Positions 42,183 to 51,039 of a stretch of DNA of 64,000 nucleotides are shown here, in pieces; the stretch's first letter is position 1, and every line of letters begins with the position of its first letter. The notes beneath the pieces were generated by a model that was not told the origin of the DNA, made no database searches, and saw nothing but the letters and a program-made list of their open reading frames with translations. Source of the DNA: SIG452 sp045540295 (GTDB taxonomy: Bacteria > Bacillota > Clostridia > UMGS1840); contig JAZQGY010000013.1 of assembly GCA_045540295.1 (NCBI GenBank), positions 3,629 to 67,628 on the forward strand, in the 5' to 3' direction. The position numbers and the translations under genes are program-made.

Positions 42183-43280
42183 GTGAAAGTACTGATTTCC
42201 GGTGGCGGAACCGCCGGTCACATTAATCCTGCAATTGCAATCGGCACCTATCTAAAAAATCAGGGTGCCGAAGTGTTATACATCGGCTCCGACGGAGCTT
42301 TGGAAGAAAAACTTTATTCTCAAACCGGATGCAAGTATTACCGGTTCCCCTCTAAAGGGCTGGACAGGAAACACATTTTCCGCAACTTTAAAATTTTAGC
42401 TACTGATTTCAAGGCATACCAAAACATTAAAAAAGTGGTAGCAGAATTTAAGCCGGATGTAGGTGTCTCCACCGGTGGTTACATCAGTGCCCTGGCAATG
42501 TTTGCCTTAAAACAGAGAAACATCCCTTTTTTAGTGCATGAGCAAAATGCTTACCCGGGACTGACCACCAAAATGCTCTCGAAATGGGCAAAATACTATG
42601 CACTTGCTTTTTCGGAAGCAAAACCGTTTCTAAAACATCCCGAACGCTCTGTACTGACAGGGAACCCCATCCGTCAGGAGTTTTTATCCCAGGAAAAACA
42701 CTTAGCAAGACAAAAGCTAAAGCTGAAAGACGATGCTCCGGTGGTACTCTGCTTTGGCGGAAGCTTAGGCGCTTTAAAGCTGAATGAAGCCTTTGCCCAA
42801 ATCATCCCCAGAGCACAAACAGACGGCATCTCCCTCTTAATCGGAACGGGTAGCCGTTACCACAAAGAGTTCCTGGAGCAGATAAAGGGTTACTCTTTTG
42901 ACAAAAATCAAATTCGTATTACACAGTATATAGACGATATGCCTACCGTTCTGGCAGCATGTGATGTTGCTATTACCAGAGCAGGTGCAATGACGGTATC
43001 TGAGCTTTGTGCTATGAAAAAGCCGTCCATCCTGATTCCCTCCCCCAACGTAACGGCGAATCATCAGGATAAAAACGCCCATGCCTTGGTTGCTCTTGGA
43101 GGAGCGGTGAAAATCCCAGAAGCATCCCTTACCGGAGATGCTTTATACGAAGTTGTTCATTCCCTGGTTACCGATGCTGCCCGCCTGCATACCATGTCGG
43201 AAGCATTGACACCTCTGTCTATTACAGATGCAGACAAAAGAATCGGCGAACTTGTTTATAAAATTGTTTCTCCTACGTAA
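42183..43280 (+). CDS. murG: UDP-N-acetylglucosamine:lipid I transferase MurG
   Basis: 365 residues from a GTG start at 42183, with CAGGAGG 8 bases upstream and no ATG nearby. GT28/GT-B fold: SGGGTAGHINPAIAIG at the N-terminus, VHEQNAYPGLTTKMLSK (about 120), GGSLGALKLNEAF (about 195) and the C-terminal sugar-nucleotide pocket CDVAITRAGAMTVSEL (about 260) with PSPNVTANHQDKNA. It makes lipid II on the inner membrane face. Position between ftsW and murA is the usual clostridial order. Confidence 0.97.
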   Translation: MKVLISGGGTAGHINPAIAIGTYLKNQGAEVLYIGSDGALEEKLYSQTGCKYYRFPSKGLDRKHIFRNFKILATDFKAYQNIKKVVAEFKPDVGVSTGGYISALAMFALKQRNIPFLVHEQNAYPGLTTKMLSKWAKYYALAFSEAKPFLKHPERSVLTGNPIRQEFLSQEKHLARQKLKLKDDAPVVLCFGGSLGALKLNEAFAQIIPRAQTDGISLLIGTGSRYHKEFLEQIKGYSFDKNQIRITQYIDDMPTVLAACDVAITRAGAMTVSELCAMKKPSILIPSPNVTANHQDKNAHALVALGGAVKIPEASLTGDALYEVVHSLVTDAARLHTMSEALTPLSITDADKRIGELVYKIVSPT

Positions 43281-43288
43281 CAATCGGG

Positions 43289-43325
43289 CACACCTTTCAT
43301 ATAATGAAACTGTAAGAAAGGTGTG
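43289..43325 (+). promoter_or_regulatory. Hairpin that pairs the murA Shine-Dalgarno
   Basis: CACACCTTTC (43289-43298) and GAAAGGTGTG (43316-43325) are a perfect 10-bp inverted repeat with a 17-base loop. The right arm is the murA ribosome binding site, 5 bases before the ATG. A TATAAT lies in the loop. Confidence 0.75.
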
Positions 43326-43330
43326 AAACT

Positions 43331-44602
43331 ATGAGATACCTGATTGAAGGCGGAAGAAAGCTTACGGGCACCGTCCCTATTTCCGGTTCCAAAAATGCCG
43401 TGTTGCCTATTTTGGCGGCAACAATTATCACAGGAAAGAAAACCGTGTTACATAATTGTCCTGATATCTCGGATGTTCGATGCACCGTTGACATTTTAAA
43501 GTACTTAGGATATCATGTGACAATGGAAAACGGTACCATCACCGTGGATTCAGGGTTTGATGCCAGACCTCAGGTCCCCTCGGAACTGATGGGAAAATTA
43601 CGTTCATCCATTATTTTTTTAGGGGCTTTTATCAATCGGTTTGGCTATGCCGGAATTTCCTATCCGGGCGGTTGTGAATTGGGAAAACGTCCCATCGACA
43701 TTCATCTGTCTGTACTATCCCAAATGGGTGTTCAGATTCAGGAAGATGCCCAAAAAATTTCCTGCAAGGCACCGTATGTGAAAAGCGGAGAATACCGCCT
43801 GAGCTTCCCCAGCGTGGGTGCCACCGAAAATGTGATGATTGCTGCGCTGATTGCAGACGGCCCCGTTACCATAAAAAACCCTGCAAAAGAACCCGAAATT
43901 GTGGATCTGCAAAACTTTTTAAATTGTGCAGGAGCCCATATTTCAGGTGCAGGAACCGACACACTTCAAATTCTGCCTGCAACCGAATTTTGCGATTGCG
44001 AATACCAGGTTACTTCAGACCGCATCGAAGCTGCAACCTATCTTTCTATGGCGGCGGCAACAGGCAGCACCATACACTTAACCAACGCCCCCGTGGCAGA
44101 CCTTCAAAGAAACATTGCCACTTTAGAAGAAATGGGCGTTTATGTGTTGCCACATTCCAAAACCGAACTGACTGTGATTGCTCCCAGTCAATTAAAACCA
44201 CTTGATATGCTGGCAACGATGCCTCATCCCGGATTCCCCACAGATGCACAAGCCATTCTGATGGCAACCCTACTTCGGGCAAAGGGAACCAGTATGATTG
44301 TGGAAAATATTTTTGAAAACCGGTATAACCACGTGGAAGAGCTCTGCAAAATGGGAGCAAACATTACCGTTTCAGGAAACACCGCAACAGTTCACGGAGT
44401 GGAAAAATTACACGGTGCTCACGTTTGTGCCAAAGATTTAAGAGCCGGCGCAGCTTTAATGATTGCTGCACTTTCCGCCGAAGGAAAAACCGTGATTGAT
44501 GATGTGCATCACATTGAACGGGGATATGAAAATATCATTGTAAAACTACGGTCTTTAGGGGCAAAAGCAGAAATTTTGGCAAAAGCGGAACAAATTCGCT
44601 AA
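43331..44602 (+). CDS. murA: UDP-N-acetylglucosamine 1-carboxyvinyltransferase MurA (copy 1, cluster copy)
   Basis: 423 residues. ISGSKNAVLPILAATI at about 17-32, the catalytic loop cysteine in YPGGCELGKRPID (about 116; the fosfomycin target), SVGATENVMIAALIADG and DLRAGAALMIAALSAEG near the end. It transfers enolpyruvate from PEP to UDP-GlcNAc, the first committed step of peptidoglycan synthesis. A second copy is at 60762. Its ribosome site AAAGGTG lies within a strong hairpin, which may control translation. Confidence 0.97.
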   Translation: MRYLIEGGRKLTGTVPISGSKNAVLPILAATIITGKKTVLHNCPDISDVRCTVDILKYLGYHVTMENGTITVDSGFDARPQVPSELMGKLRSSIIFLGAFINRFGYAGISYPGGCELGKRPIDIHLSVLSQMGVQIQEDAQKISCKAPYVKSGEYRLSFPSVGATENVMIAALIADGPVTIKNPAKEPEIVDLQNFLNCAGAHISGAGTDTLQILPATEFCDCEYQVTSDRIEAATYLSMAAATGSTIHLTNAPVADLQRNIATLEEMGVYVLPHSKTELTVIAPSQLKPLDMLATMPHPGFPTDAQAILMATLLRAKGTSMIVENIFENRYNHVEELCKMGANITVSGNTATVHGVEKLHGAHVCAKDLRAGAALMIAALSAEGKTVIDDVHHIERGYENIIVKLRSLGAKAEILAKAEQIR

Positions 44603-44632
44603 GATGCCGTCAAAAAAACAAAGAATTGCAAA

Positions 44633-44661
44633 TTGACTCTGTGTTTTTCACAGCATAAAAT
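44633..44661 (+). promoter_or_regulatory. Internal promoter before ftsQ
   Basis: TTGACT-17-TAAAAT in the 79-base gap between murA and ftsQ. The spacer contains a small inverted repeat CTGTG/CACAG. Confidence 0.6.
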
Positions 44662-44681
44662 ATATTCAAACGGGGATACTT

Positions 44682-45467
44682 ATGAAAGACGCAATGGGGT
44701 TGGGCACCTCTGCCCAACCGCGTTTCACGAAAAAAAAGAATCGCAAAAACAAGGTGTTTAAAACCACGCTTCTGGTCACGCTAATCTTAATTGCGCTGAC
44801 TGTTGCCATTGGATTTTTAACGCCTGCTTTTTATATCCGTGAAATCACCGTAACAGGAACCAAACTGCTTACGCCGGAAAAAGTTCTGGATGCTTCAACC
44901 CTTAAAGTGGGAACCAATATTTTCACCTTCCGTTCTGATACGGTAACGGAGCAAATATCAGCACTTGCCTTTGTAAAGGATGCTTCTGTTACACGAATTT
45001 TTCCCAACAAGGTTTCCATTGTCATTTCCGAGTGCAAGCCTACGGCCCAGATTCTCTGCGGAGAGTCCCTGTATATTATTGTGGACGAAACCGGAAAAAT
45101 CTTAGATACCACCAGTGAACGCAGTAAATATCAGATCCCGGCTATCGAAGGAATCCAGGTAGAGCAGTTTCATGTGGGGGATATTGTGGAAACAACCGAG
45201 CCGAAGAACGTGGAGCTTTTGCTTACCATTTCGGAGGAACTATTCTCCAATATGATGGAAAGCCAAGTAGACAAGCTCTTTCTGTCACAGGGAGATATTT
45301 TTCTTAGGTTTCATAACGAAATCACAGCAGATATCGGAGACGGCTCCAACTATGCATACAAAATCAAATTTTTAAAGGAAGTGCTGGGCGAAATCCCGGC
45401 AGGTAAAACGGGAATCATAGAATTTATAGATGAATATAAGGCGGTGTTTAAAGAATATGAACAATAA
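44682..45467 (+). CDS. ftsQ: Cell division protein FtsQ/DivIB
   Basis: 261 residues: basic cytoplasmic head (FTKKKNRKNK), one membrane helix (about 27-50), and an extracellular POTRA domain starting FYIREITVTGTKLLTPEKVL (about 49-68). The beta domain follows with VTRIFPNKVSIVISECKPTA (about 103-122). It links the divisome sub-complexes by binding FtsL/DivIC. The reading frame overlaps the next gene by 11 bases. Confidence 0.94.
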   Translation: MKDAMGLGTSAQPRFTKKKNRKNKVFKTTLLVTLILIALTVAIGFLTPAFYIREITVTGTKLLTPEKVLDASTLKVGTNIFTFRSDTVTEQISALAFVKDASVTRIFPNKVSIVISECKPTAQILCGESLYIIVDETGKILDTTSERSKYQIPAIEGIQVEQFHVGDIVETTEPKNVELLLTISEELFSNMMESQVDKLFLSQGDIFLRFHNEITADIGDGSNYAYKIKFLKEVLGEIPAGKTGIIEFIDEYKAVFKEYEQ

Positions 45468-46185
45468 ATGGAAAGCACAACTGGCGTTAGGTTTAGTCTG
45501 TGTGGTATTGGGTTTTGCCATCACCATTCAGCTTAGAAGTGTGCAAAAAAACAACGGTGCCGGAACTATCAGCAGTCTCCGTGGCGCCGAAATTCAAAAC
45601 ATGTACATGAAAGAAAAAGAAAAAAACGAAGCACTTTATCTGGATTATGAACGTATTAAAAACGATTTGGACCAGTATAAAGAAGCCATTGCAGATACCA
45701 ATGCCACCACCAGTTTATTAAAAGAACAGCTGGATAACGCTGAAATTCTGGCAGGAATGAAAGAGGTGGAAGGTCCCGGCGTTGTAGTGAAAATGAACGA
45801 CGGCACTAAAACGCCCCTCCCCGGTGAACCGGAAAGTCTGTATTGGCTTCACGATTCCGATATTTTGCTGGTTATTAACGAATTGAAGGATGCCGGTGCA
45901 GAAGCCATTTCCATTAACGGTGAGCGTTTAACCTCTATTTCGGAAGTACGATGCGTAGGCTCTGTACTAAGCATTAACAATGTGCGTACCGGTGCTCCTT
46001 TTATTATCAATGCCATTGGCGACCCCAAAACGCTGGAATCGGCTCTGCTCTTTAAGGGCGGTGTTGTAGCAGATATTGCTGCATACTGCGAAGTGGATGT
46101 AAAAACCTCCGATAAGATTGTGGTTCCTGCATACAAGGGTGCAATCAACTTCAAATATGCTGTTCCCACCACAGTAAAAAAATAA
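45457..46185 (+). CDS. DUF881 family protein (YlxW/YlxX-like)
   Basis: 242 residues from the ATG at 45457 inside the end of ftsQ. One N-terminal membrane helix (about 5-23), a coiled coil (about 45-95) and a DUF881 domain beginning GPGVVVKMNDGTKTP, with ELKDAGAEAISINGERLTS and ITAIGDP-like INAIGDPKTLESAL. The family is regularly encoded next to division genes in Firmicutes and Actinobacteria; biochemical role unknown. Only one copy is present, whereas many Clostridia have two in tandem. Confidence 0.92.
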   Translation: MNNKWKAQLALGLVCVVLGFAITIQLRSVQKNNGAGTISSLRGAEIQNMYMKEKEKNEALYLDYERIKNDLDQYKEAIADTNATTSLLKEQLDNAEILAGMKEVEGPGVVVKMNDGTKTPLPGEPESLYWLHDSDILLVINELKDAGAEAISINGERLTSISEVRCVGSVLSINNVRTGAPFIINAIGDPKTLESALLFKGGVVADIAAYCEVDVKTSDKIVVPAYKGAINFKYAVPTTVKK

Positions 46186-46203
46186 AGAAAGGCGGCCTTT
46201 GAT

Positions 46204-46590
46204 ATGTTACTACCCATTATCGCACTGATTGTCGGATGCCTTGTTGGCATTTACGTGCCGTGGAGCATCAACCCTTCTTATTCCGTCTATGTGGCAATTG
46301 CTATTCTGGCTGCGTTAGACTCTGTGCTGGGCGGAATTTCTGCCAACCTAAAAAAAAGATTCTCTATGATTATTTTTCTGTCCGGCTTATTTGGAAATGC
46401 CGCACTGGCTGCTTTCATCATTTACCTTGGTGAAAAACTGGGACTGGACTTATATGTTGCCATTGTTGTGGTATTTGGCACCAGAATGTTCCAAAACTTT
46501 GGAATCATCCGCCGATTCTACGTGGAGAAATATTCCAACCAAGGAAAACAACTCACCATGGAAGAACTGGATCAAACATCTCCCTCGTAA
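46204..46590 (+). CDS. sbp: Small basic protein family (DUF1290, Sbp)
   Basis: 128 residues with three membrane helices; the first (IIALIVGCLVGIYVP) leads into YSVYVAIAILAALDSVLGG and the last into VVVFGTRMFQNFGIIRRF, the hallmark block of this family. It is found between ftsQ/DUF881 and ftsZ in many Gram-positive bacteria; function unknown, presumably tied to division. A hydrophilic C-terminal tail of ~20 residues extends beyond the conserved part. Confidence 0.93.
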   Translation: MLLPIIALIVGCLVGIYVPWSINPSYSVYVAIAILAALDSVLGGISANLKKRFSMIIFLSGLFGNAALAAFIIYLGEKLGLDLYVAIVVVFGTRMFQNFGIIRRFYVEKYSNQGKQLTMEELDQTSPS

Positions 46591-46626
46591 AAATTACAGT
46601 TTTTTTACATTTTTTCAGAATTTGAC

Positions 46627-46655
46627 TTGCAATTTTAAAAAAAAGATGCTATAAT
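46627..46655 (+). promoter_or_regulatory. ftsZ promoter
   Basis: TTGCAA-17-TATAAT, about 80 bases upstream of ftsZ, giving ftsZ its own transcript. Confidence 0.85.
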
Positions 46656-46735
46656 ATGAGAATAGTATGTAGAATTGTGCGTTTTTTCACGAAAAATGTA
46701 AACTTCAGATAGAATTTTCAGGGAGGTTTTTTGAT

Positions 46736-47863
46736 ATGGCATACCAAAACGACTTAGACACCTTTGCAAAAATTAAGGTAATCGGGGTTGGCGGTGCTGG
46801 TAATAACGCCGTAAACACCATGGTTGACCATAATATGGATAAGGTGGAATTTGTAGCCATCAACACAGATAATCAAGCGCTACATAACTCCAAAGCACAG
46901 ACCAAATTAAGAATCGGCGAAAAAATCACCAAAGGCTTAGGCGCAGGAGCAAATCCTGAAATTGGTGAAAAAGCCGCTGAAGAAAACAGAGAAGAAATTG
47001 CTCAGGTAATCAAAGGTGCCGATATGGTATTCGTTGCTGCAGGTATGGGCGGCGGAACCGGTACCGGTGCAGCTCCCGTGGTTGCATCTGTTGCAAAAGA
47101 AATGGGTATTTTAACTGTTGGTGTAGTAACCAAGCCCTTTGCTTTTGAAGGTATGAAAAGAAGCAATGCCGCTAAAAAAGGCGTTGAAAACTTAAAAGAA
47201 TTTGTGGATGCATTAATTGTTATCCCCAACGATAAGCTCTTAAGTCTGGTGGACAAGAACACCACCTTAAAAGATTCCTTCCGCATTGCAGATGATGTGC
47301 TGCGTCAAGGTGTGCAGGGTATTTCCGACGTTATCGTGGTTCCCGGTTTAATCAACTGTGACTTTGCAGACGTAAAAACCATTATGAAAAATACCGGTTA
47401 TGCTCATATGGGTTCCGGTATGGCAAGTGGCGAAAACAAAGCAGAAGAAGCTGCAAGAGCTGCAATCTCCAGCCCGTTACTCGAAACTTCTATTGACGGT
47501 GCAAAGGGTGTTCTGGTAAACATTACCGGTGGTCCGAATATGTCCTTAATTGAAGCAAGCCAGGCAGCTTCCTTAGTTCAGGAACATGTGGATCCGGATG
47601 CAAACTTAATCTTCGGTGCAGTGGTTGACGAAAGCATGAAAGACGAAATTAAAGTTACCGTTATCGCAACCGGATTTGCTTCCAACGAAGTATTCCGTGA
47701 CCATTTCAACATTCCTCACTTCAGCGCTCCCAAAAAAGAAGCTGAAAAACCGGCAGCAGAAACTCTGGACACACCTTCCTTTATGCAGACACCTTCCACA
47801 GAAGCTCCCAAAAAGAAAGAAGAAGTCCTGGATGTTCCGGATTGGATTACCGGCTTAAACTAA
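46736..47863 (+). CDS. ftsZ: Cell division protein FtsZ
   Basis: 375 residues. Nucleotide-binding GVGGAGNNAVNTM (about 17), tubulin signature GGGTGTGAAPVVA (about 105), T7 loop NCDFADVKTIM (about 204; the Asp catalyses GTP hydrolysis in the next subunit). A variable linker is rich in Lys/Glu/Thr (about 320-362) and the C-terminal peptide is VLDVPDWITGLN, which binds membrane anchors. It polymerises into the Z ring. GGGAGG precedes the start. No ftsA is adjacent; SepF or another anchor must be elsewhere. Confidence 0.98.
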   Translation: MAYQNDLDTFAKIKVIGVGGAGNNAVNTMVDHNMDKVEFVAINTDNQALHNSKAQTKLRIGEKITKGLGAGANPEIGEKAAEENREEIAQVIKGADMVFVAAGMGGGTGTGAAPVVASVAKEMGILTVGVVTKPFAFEGMKRSNAAKKGVENLKEFVDALIVIPNDKLLSLVDKNTTLKDSFRIADDVLRQGVQGISDVIVVPGLINCDFADVKTIMKNTGYAHMGSGMASGENKAEEAARAAISSPLLETSIDGAKGVLVNITGGPNMSLIEASQAASLVQEHVDPDANLIFGAVVDESMKDEIKVTVIATGFASNEVFRDHFNIPHFSAPKKEAEKPAAETLDTPSFMQTPSTEAPKKKEEVLDVPDWITGLN

Positions 47864-47868
47864 ACAAC

Positions 47869-47900
47869 AAAACAGCCCTCAATATTGAGGGCTGTTTTTT
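47869..47900. terminator. Bidirectional terminator after ftsZ
   Basis: ACAGCCCTCAAT/ATTGAGGGCTGT stem, with A- and T-rich flanks. It also serves the convergent small gene. Confidence 0.92.
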
Positions 47901-48151
47901 TATATATTCTCAAACGTTTCTTTTAAAGCAATTGGAAAGACCGTTTCTTTTGCAAACCGATAGAGCAGGCTGAGGGTAGCTTGTCTGTTCTGCCCCGTCC
48001 AGAGGTGTTCTGTTTCAATCGTATTCCCATCGTAACAATCCACCCGGATTCCATAGTGAAAATCATCTTTTAAAAGAAGATGGTAAGTAAGCTTAAACAG
48101 TTTGTTATTGTAACGAACAGTCTTTTTGATAACCGTGATTTTTGTCATCAT
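47900..48151 (-). CDS. Hypothetical small protein, possibly DUF6514-like
   Basis: 83 residues from the ATG at 48151 (GGAAGGAAA upstream). The product is basic at its N-terminus (MMTKITVIKKTVRYNNK), then shows alternating beta-like segments with FHYGIRVDCYDGNTIE (about 41-56) and ends in a helix. The YGI(R/K)V centre and length recall a clostridial DUF6514-type family, but I am not sure. No partner genes; it shares a terminator with ftsZ. Confidence 0.55.
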   Translation of the reverse strand: MMTKITVIKKTVRYNNKLFKLTYHLLLKDDFHYGIRVDCYDGNTIETEHLWTGQNRQATLSLLYRFAKETVFPIALKETFENI

Positions 48152-48276
48152 AATATATTTCCTTCCTGATGATTTGGGGAAAAGGCTCTGTTTCATTATA
48201 GCATGCTGCTGTTCTGAAATTCAACTCATAAATTCCGTCACTTTCCCGCAAAAATCAAGAGAATATCAGAAAAAAC

Positions 48277-48305
48277 TTGAATTTACAGGAGAACTGGTGT
48301 ATAAT
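48277..48305 (+). promoter_or_regulatory. Promoter of the HAD-hflX-yigZ-mtaD-azlCD operon
   Basis: TTGAAT-17-TATAAT, 44 bases upstream of the first start codon. Confidence 0.8.
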
Positions 48306-48348
48306 AAAGATGTGTATGCATTTTTACGATTCGGAAAGGAATCTCCTT

Positions 48349-49167
48349 ATGAAATTTAATGGCATCGTTCTGATTTCCGATATGGACGGAACCCTTTTGA
48401 CTGAAGCAAAAAACATTTCTAAAGAAAACTTGGAAGCGATCCGTTATTTTCGTGAAAACGGCGGTAAATTTACGGTAGCCTCCGGAAGAGTGTATCAGTC
48501 TTTGGAAAGTTATTTTGATGAAATAAATCCTGATCTTCCCGTAATTTCCCATAACGGCGGCATTATCAAAAACCCCGTTACTAATGATCTGTTGTATGCA
48601 AAATGCCTGAGTGGGCACTATAAAGAAGTGGCAAAGGAAATTCACAAAAAATATCCCTGGTTGGGAATGGAAGGTTTCACCCCTGACGAAATCTTATTCT
48701 TTGTGGATAATCCCTATGTGAGAAAACATATTAACGATGAAAAAATCTTCCCCGATAATCAGATAGAATGGCACTCTTTAGAAGAAAAAACGCCTGAATG
48801 GTGCAAAATTTTAATGGCGGCAGAATCCCATGAACTGGATCTATTGGAGCAGGAAATCCCGCCACTCTACCCTGAATATAGCTTTGTAAGAAGTGAAGCA
48901 CATTATTTTGAGTTGCTTCCCCACGGGGTACACAAAGGCTCCGCATTTGCCGAACTGTTAAAGCTGACTGATATCCCTGCTGAAAAATGTTATGCAATCG
49001 GAGATAATATGAATGACAAAGAACTCTTACAAACGGCGGGTGTAGGCATTGCTGTTGGCAATGCAAGCGAGGGGCTTAAAAACATTGCAGACGTGGTTCT
49101 TCCCGTCTCTTGTGAAGAACACGCAATCAGAGCCGTGATTGAACTGTTGGATAAAGGAACGATTTAA
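48349..49167 (+). CDS. Cof-type HAD-IIB phosphatase
   Basis: 272 residues from the ATG at 48349 (GGAAAGGA upstream). HAD motif I is SDMDGTLLT (about 9), motif II ASGR, motif III the Lys in GVHKGSAF (about 198), and motif IV AIGDNMNDKEL (about 217), with the C2-type cap (about 85-190). It is a cytoplasmic phosphatase of sugar phosphates, flavin precursors or similar; the substrate cannot be read from sequence. The stop TAA is immediately followed by the hflX ATG, so translation is coupled. Confidence 0.92.
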   Translation: MKFNGIVLISDMDGTLLTEAKNISKENLEAIRYFRENGGKFTVASGRVYQSLESYFDEINPDLPVISHNGGIIKNPVTNDLLYAKCLSGHYKEVAKEIHKKYPWLGMEGFTPDEILFFVDNPYVRKHINDEKIFPDNQIEWHSLEEKTPEWCKILMAAESHELDLLEQEIPPLYPEYSFVRSEAHYFELLPHGVHKGSAFAELLKLTDIPAEKCYAIGDNMNDKELLQTAGVGIAVGNASEGLKNIADVVLPVSCEEHAIRAVIELLDKGTI

Positions 49168-50418
49168 ATGGAAAAAACTGTTGACCAAATTGAAAAAACA
49201 GAAAAATGTGTGGTATGCGGTGTCTTTTTAGGAACAGGAAGGTTAGACGATTCCGATACCCAGTCCTTAGAAGAATTAAAAGCACTTTGTGAAGCATCCG
49301 GTGCCGAAGTAGTAGGTGAAATCACCCAAAACCGCGAAGCTCCCGATAGCCGTACCGTGCTAGGAAAAGGTAAAATCGAAGAATTAAAAAATGCCATTGA
49401 AGAATTAGACGCCAATTTAGTAGTGTTTGACTGTGAGCTTTCCGGCTCCCATACCCGAAATATTGAACAGGAATTAAATGTTCGTGTTATTGACCGTTCC
49501 CGTTTAATTCTAGATATTTTTGCACTTCGTGCCACCACCCGTGAAGGCAAATGCCAAGTAGAATTGGCACAGCTTTTATACCATCTTCCCCGTCTTTCGG
49601 GAATCGGTACTTCCCTCTCCCGTTTGGGTGGCGGTATTGGTACCCGTGGCCCCGGGGAAACTCAGTTAGAAACCGACAAACGTCACATCCGTGAGAGAAT
49701 TGCAAACCTTAGAAGAGAATTAAAAGAAATTGAAAAGAACCGTGAAACCCAGCGAAAACAACGTGCAAAAAACGAAGTGGTAAACATTGCCTTGGTTGGT
49801 TATACCAATGCAGGAAAATCCTCTCTGTTAAATGCACTGACAGGTTCAGAGCAATATGTAAAAGATATGGTGTTTGCAACCTTGGACCCTTTATCCAAAA
49901 AGCTGACCTTAACAGATGACAGAAAAGCCGTATTAACCGACACTGTCGGTTTTATCAGAAAGCTTCCTCATCATTTGGTGGAGGCTTTCAAATCCACCTT
50001 GGAAGTGTGTACCGAAGCAGATTTACTGCTCCACGTAATGGATGCCACTGACGAAAACTTGCCCATTCATAAAGAAACGGTAGAAAAACTGTTACAAGAA
50101 CTGGGCGCCGAGGCAAAGCCCATTCTCTCGGTTTATAACAAAGCAGACAACTTAACCGAAGAATTTGTTTCCGAGAAAGACAGCATTTTGGTATCTGCAA
50201 AATCAGGCTATCATATTGAAGAACTATTACAAAAAATCACCGAATTAACCCGAACCACGGAAATCAAAAAAGTAATTCGGATTCCCTACGATAAATCCTA
50301 TTTAGTTTCCAGAATCCACGATCAACTACAGGTTTTGGACACCAAATACGAAAACGACTATCAAGAACTCACCGTTTACGGAAAAGAGGAGCTGATTGCC
50401 CAGTATGAGCAGTTATAA
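49168..50418 (+). CDS. hflX: GTPase HflX
   Basis: 416 residues. An N-terminal HflX domain (NREAPDSRTVLGKGKIEEL at about 52, and DCELSGSHTRNIEQ) precedes a short coiled coil and the G domain with GYTNAGKSSLLNAL (G1, about 211), TDTVGFIRKLP (G3) and NKAD (G4, about 330). GGGIGTRGPGETQLETD marks the domain junction. It splits stalled or hibernating 70S ribosomes. Overlaps the next gene by 14 bases. Confidence 0.97.
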   Translation: MEKTVDQIEKTEKCVVCGVFLGTGRLDDSDTQSLEELKALCEASGAEVVGEITQNREAPDSRTVLGKGKIEELKNAIEELDANLVVFDCELSGSHTRNIEQELNVRVIDRSRLILDIFALRATTREGKCQVELAQLLYHLPRLSGIGTSLSRLGGGIGTRGPGETQLETDKRHIRERIANLRRELKEIEKNRETQRKQRAKNEVVNIALVGYTNAGKSSLLNALTGSEQYVKDMVFATLDPLSKKLTLTDDRKAVLTDTVGFIRKLPHHLVEAFKSTLEVCTEADLLLHVMDATDENLPIHKETVEKLLQELGAEAKPILSVYNKADNLTEEFVSEKDSILVSAKSGYHIEELLQKITELTRTTEIKKVIRIPYDKSYLVSRIHDQLQVLDTKYENDYQELTVYGKEELIAQYEQL

Positions 50419-51025
50419 AACTGTTTCCCAGCCCAGCGAATGTGAAATCATTGAAAAAAAATCCCGTTTTATTTCGCTAACCTATCCCGTTACCACGGAA
50501 GAAGAAGCTCTCTCCCATCTGGAGGCAGCAAGAAAGAAATATTACGATGCTACCCACGTGGTGTTTGCTTACCGTATCCGAAACAATCAGATTCAACGGT
50601 TTTCCGATGACGGTGAACCCCAAGGAACGGCAGGCGTGCCTGTATTGGAAGTACTCTCCAAAGGAGATATCACCGATACCTTATCCATTATAGTGCGGTA
50701 TTTTGGAGGTACTCTGCTTGGTGCAGGAGGACTGATTCGTGCCTATTCCAAGTCTGCTCATGAAGGAGTAACAGCATCGAAAGTCATCACCATGGCAGAA
50801 TGTGTGGAATTTGTAATAAATTGCCCTTACCACCTGTTTGGCACCGTAGAGCATATCTTAAGAAAGCACGATTGCCGAAAAACCAATGTGGAATATGCTG
50901 ACCAGATTCGTATGCAATACTACATTGAAGAAAACAGTTATCAAACCTTCCTGGCAGACTTAACAGAAACCACCAACGCTACTGTTACTGCCAAAGAAAT
51001 CAACCGTAATTTTTACCGTCTTTAA
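50405..51025 (+). CDS. YigZ/IMPACT family protein
   Basis: 206 residues from the ATG at 50405, inside the end of hflX. The IMPACT N-domain carries KKSRFISL, DATHVVFAYRI, FSDDGEPQGTAG (about 63) and VRYFGGTLLGAGGLIRAYS (about 95), followed by the ferredoxin-like DUF1949 C-domain. Eukaryotic IMPACT regulates GCN2; the bacterial role is uncertain (ribosome or nucleic-acid binding is suggested). Coupling to hflX hints at a translation-related role. Confidence 0.93.
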   Translation: MSSYKTVSQPSECEIIEKKSRFISLTYPVTTEEEALSHLEAARKKYYDATHVVFAYRIRNNQIQRFSDDGEPQGTAGVPVLEVLSKGDITDTLSIIVRYFGGTLLGAGGLIRAYSKSAHEGVTASKVITMAECVEFVINCPYHLFGTVEHILRKHDCRKTNVEYADQIRMQYYIEENSYQTFLADLTETTNATVTAKEINRNFYRL

Positions 51026-51039
51026 AAGAGGATAAAACG

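Noticed and set aside
46591..46735. Missing ftsA as an anomaly
   Set aside because: Absence of ftsA before ftsZ is common in Clostridia, and the gap only holds the ftsZ promoter and leader.
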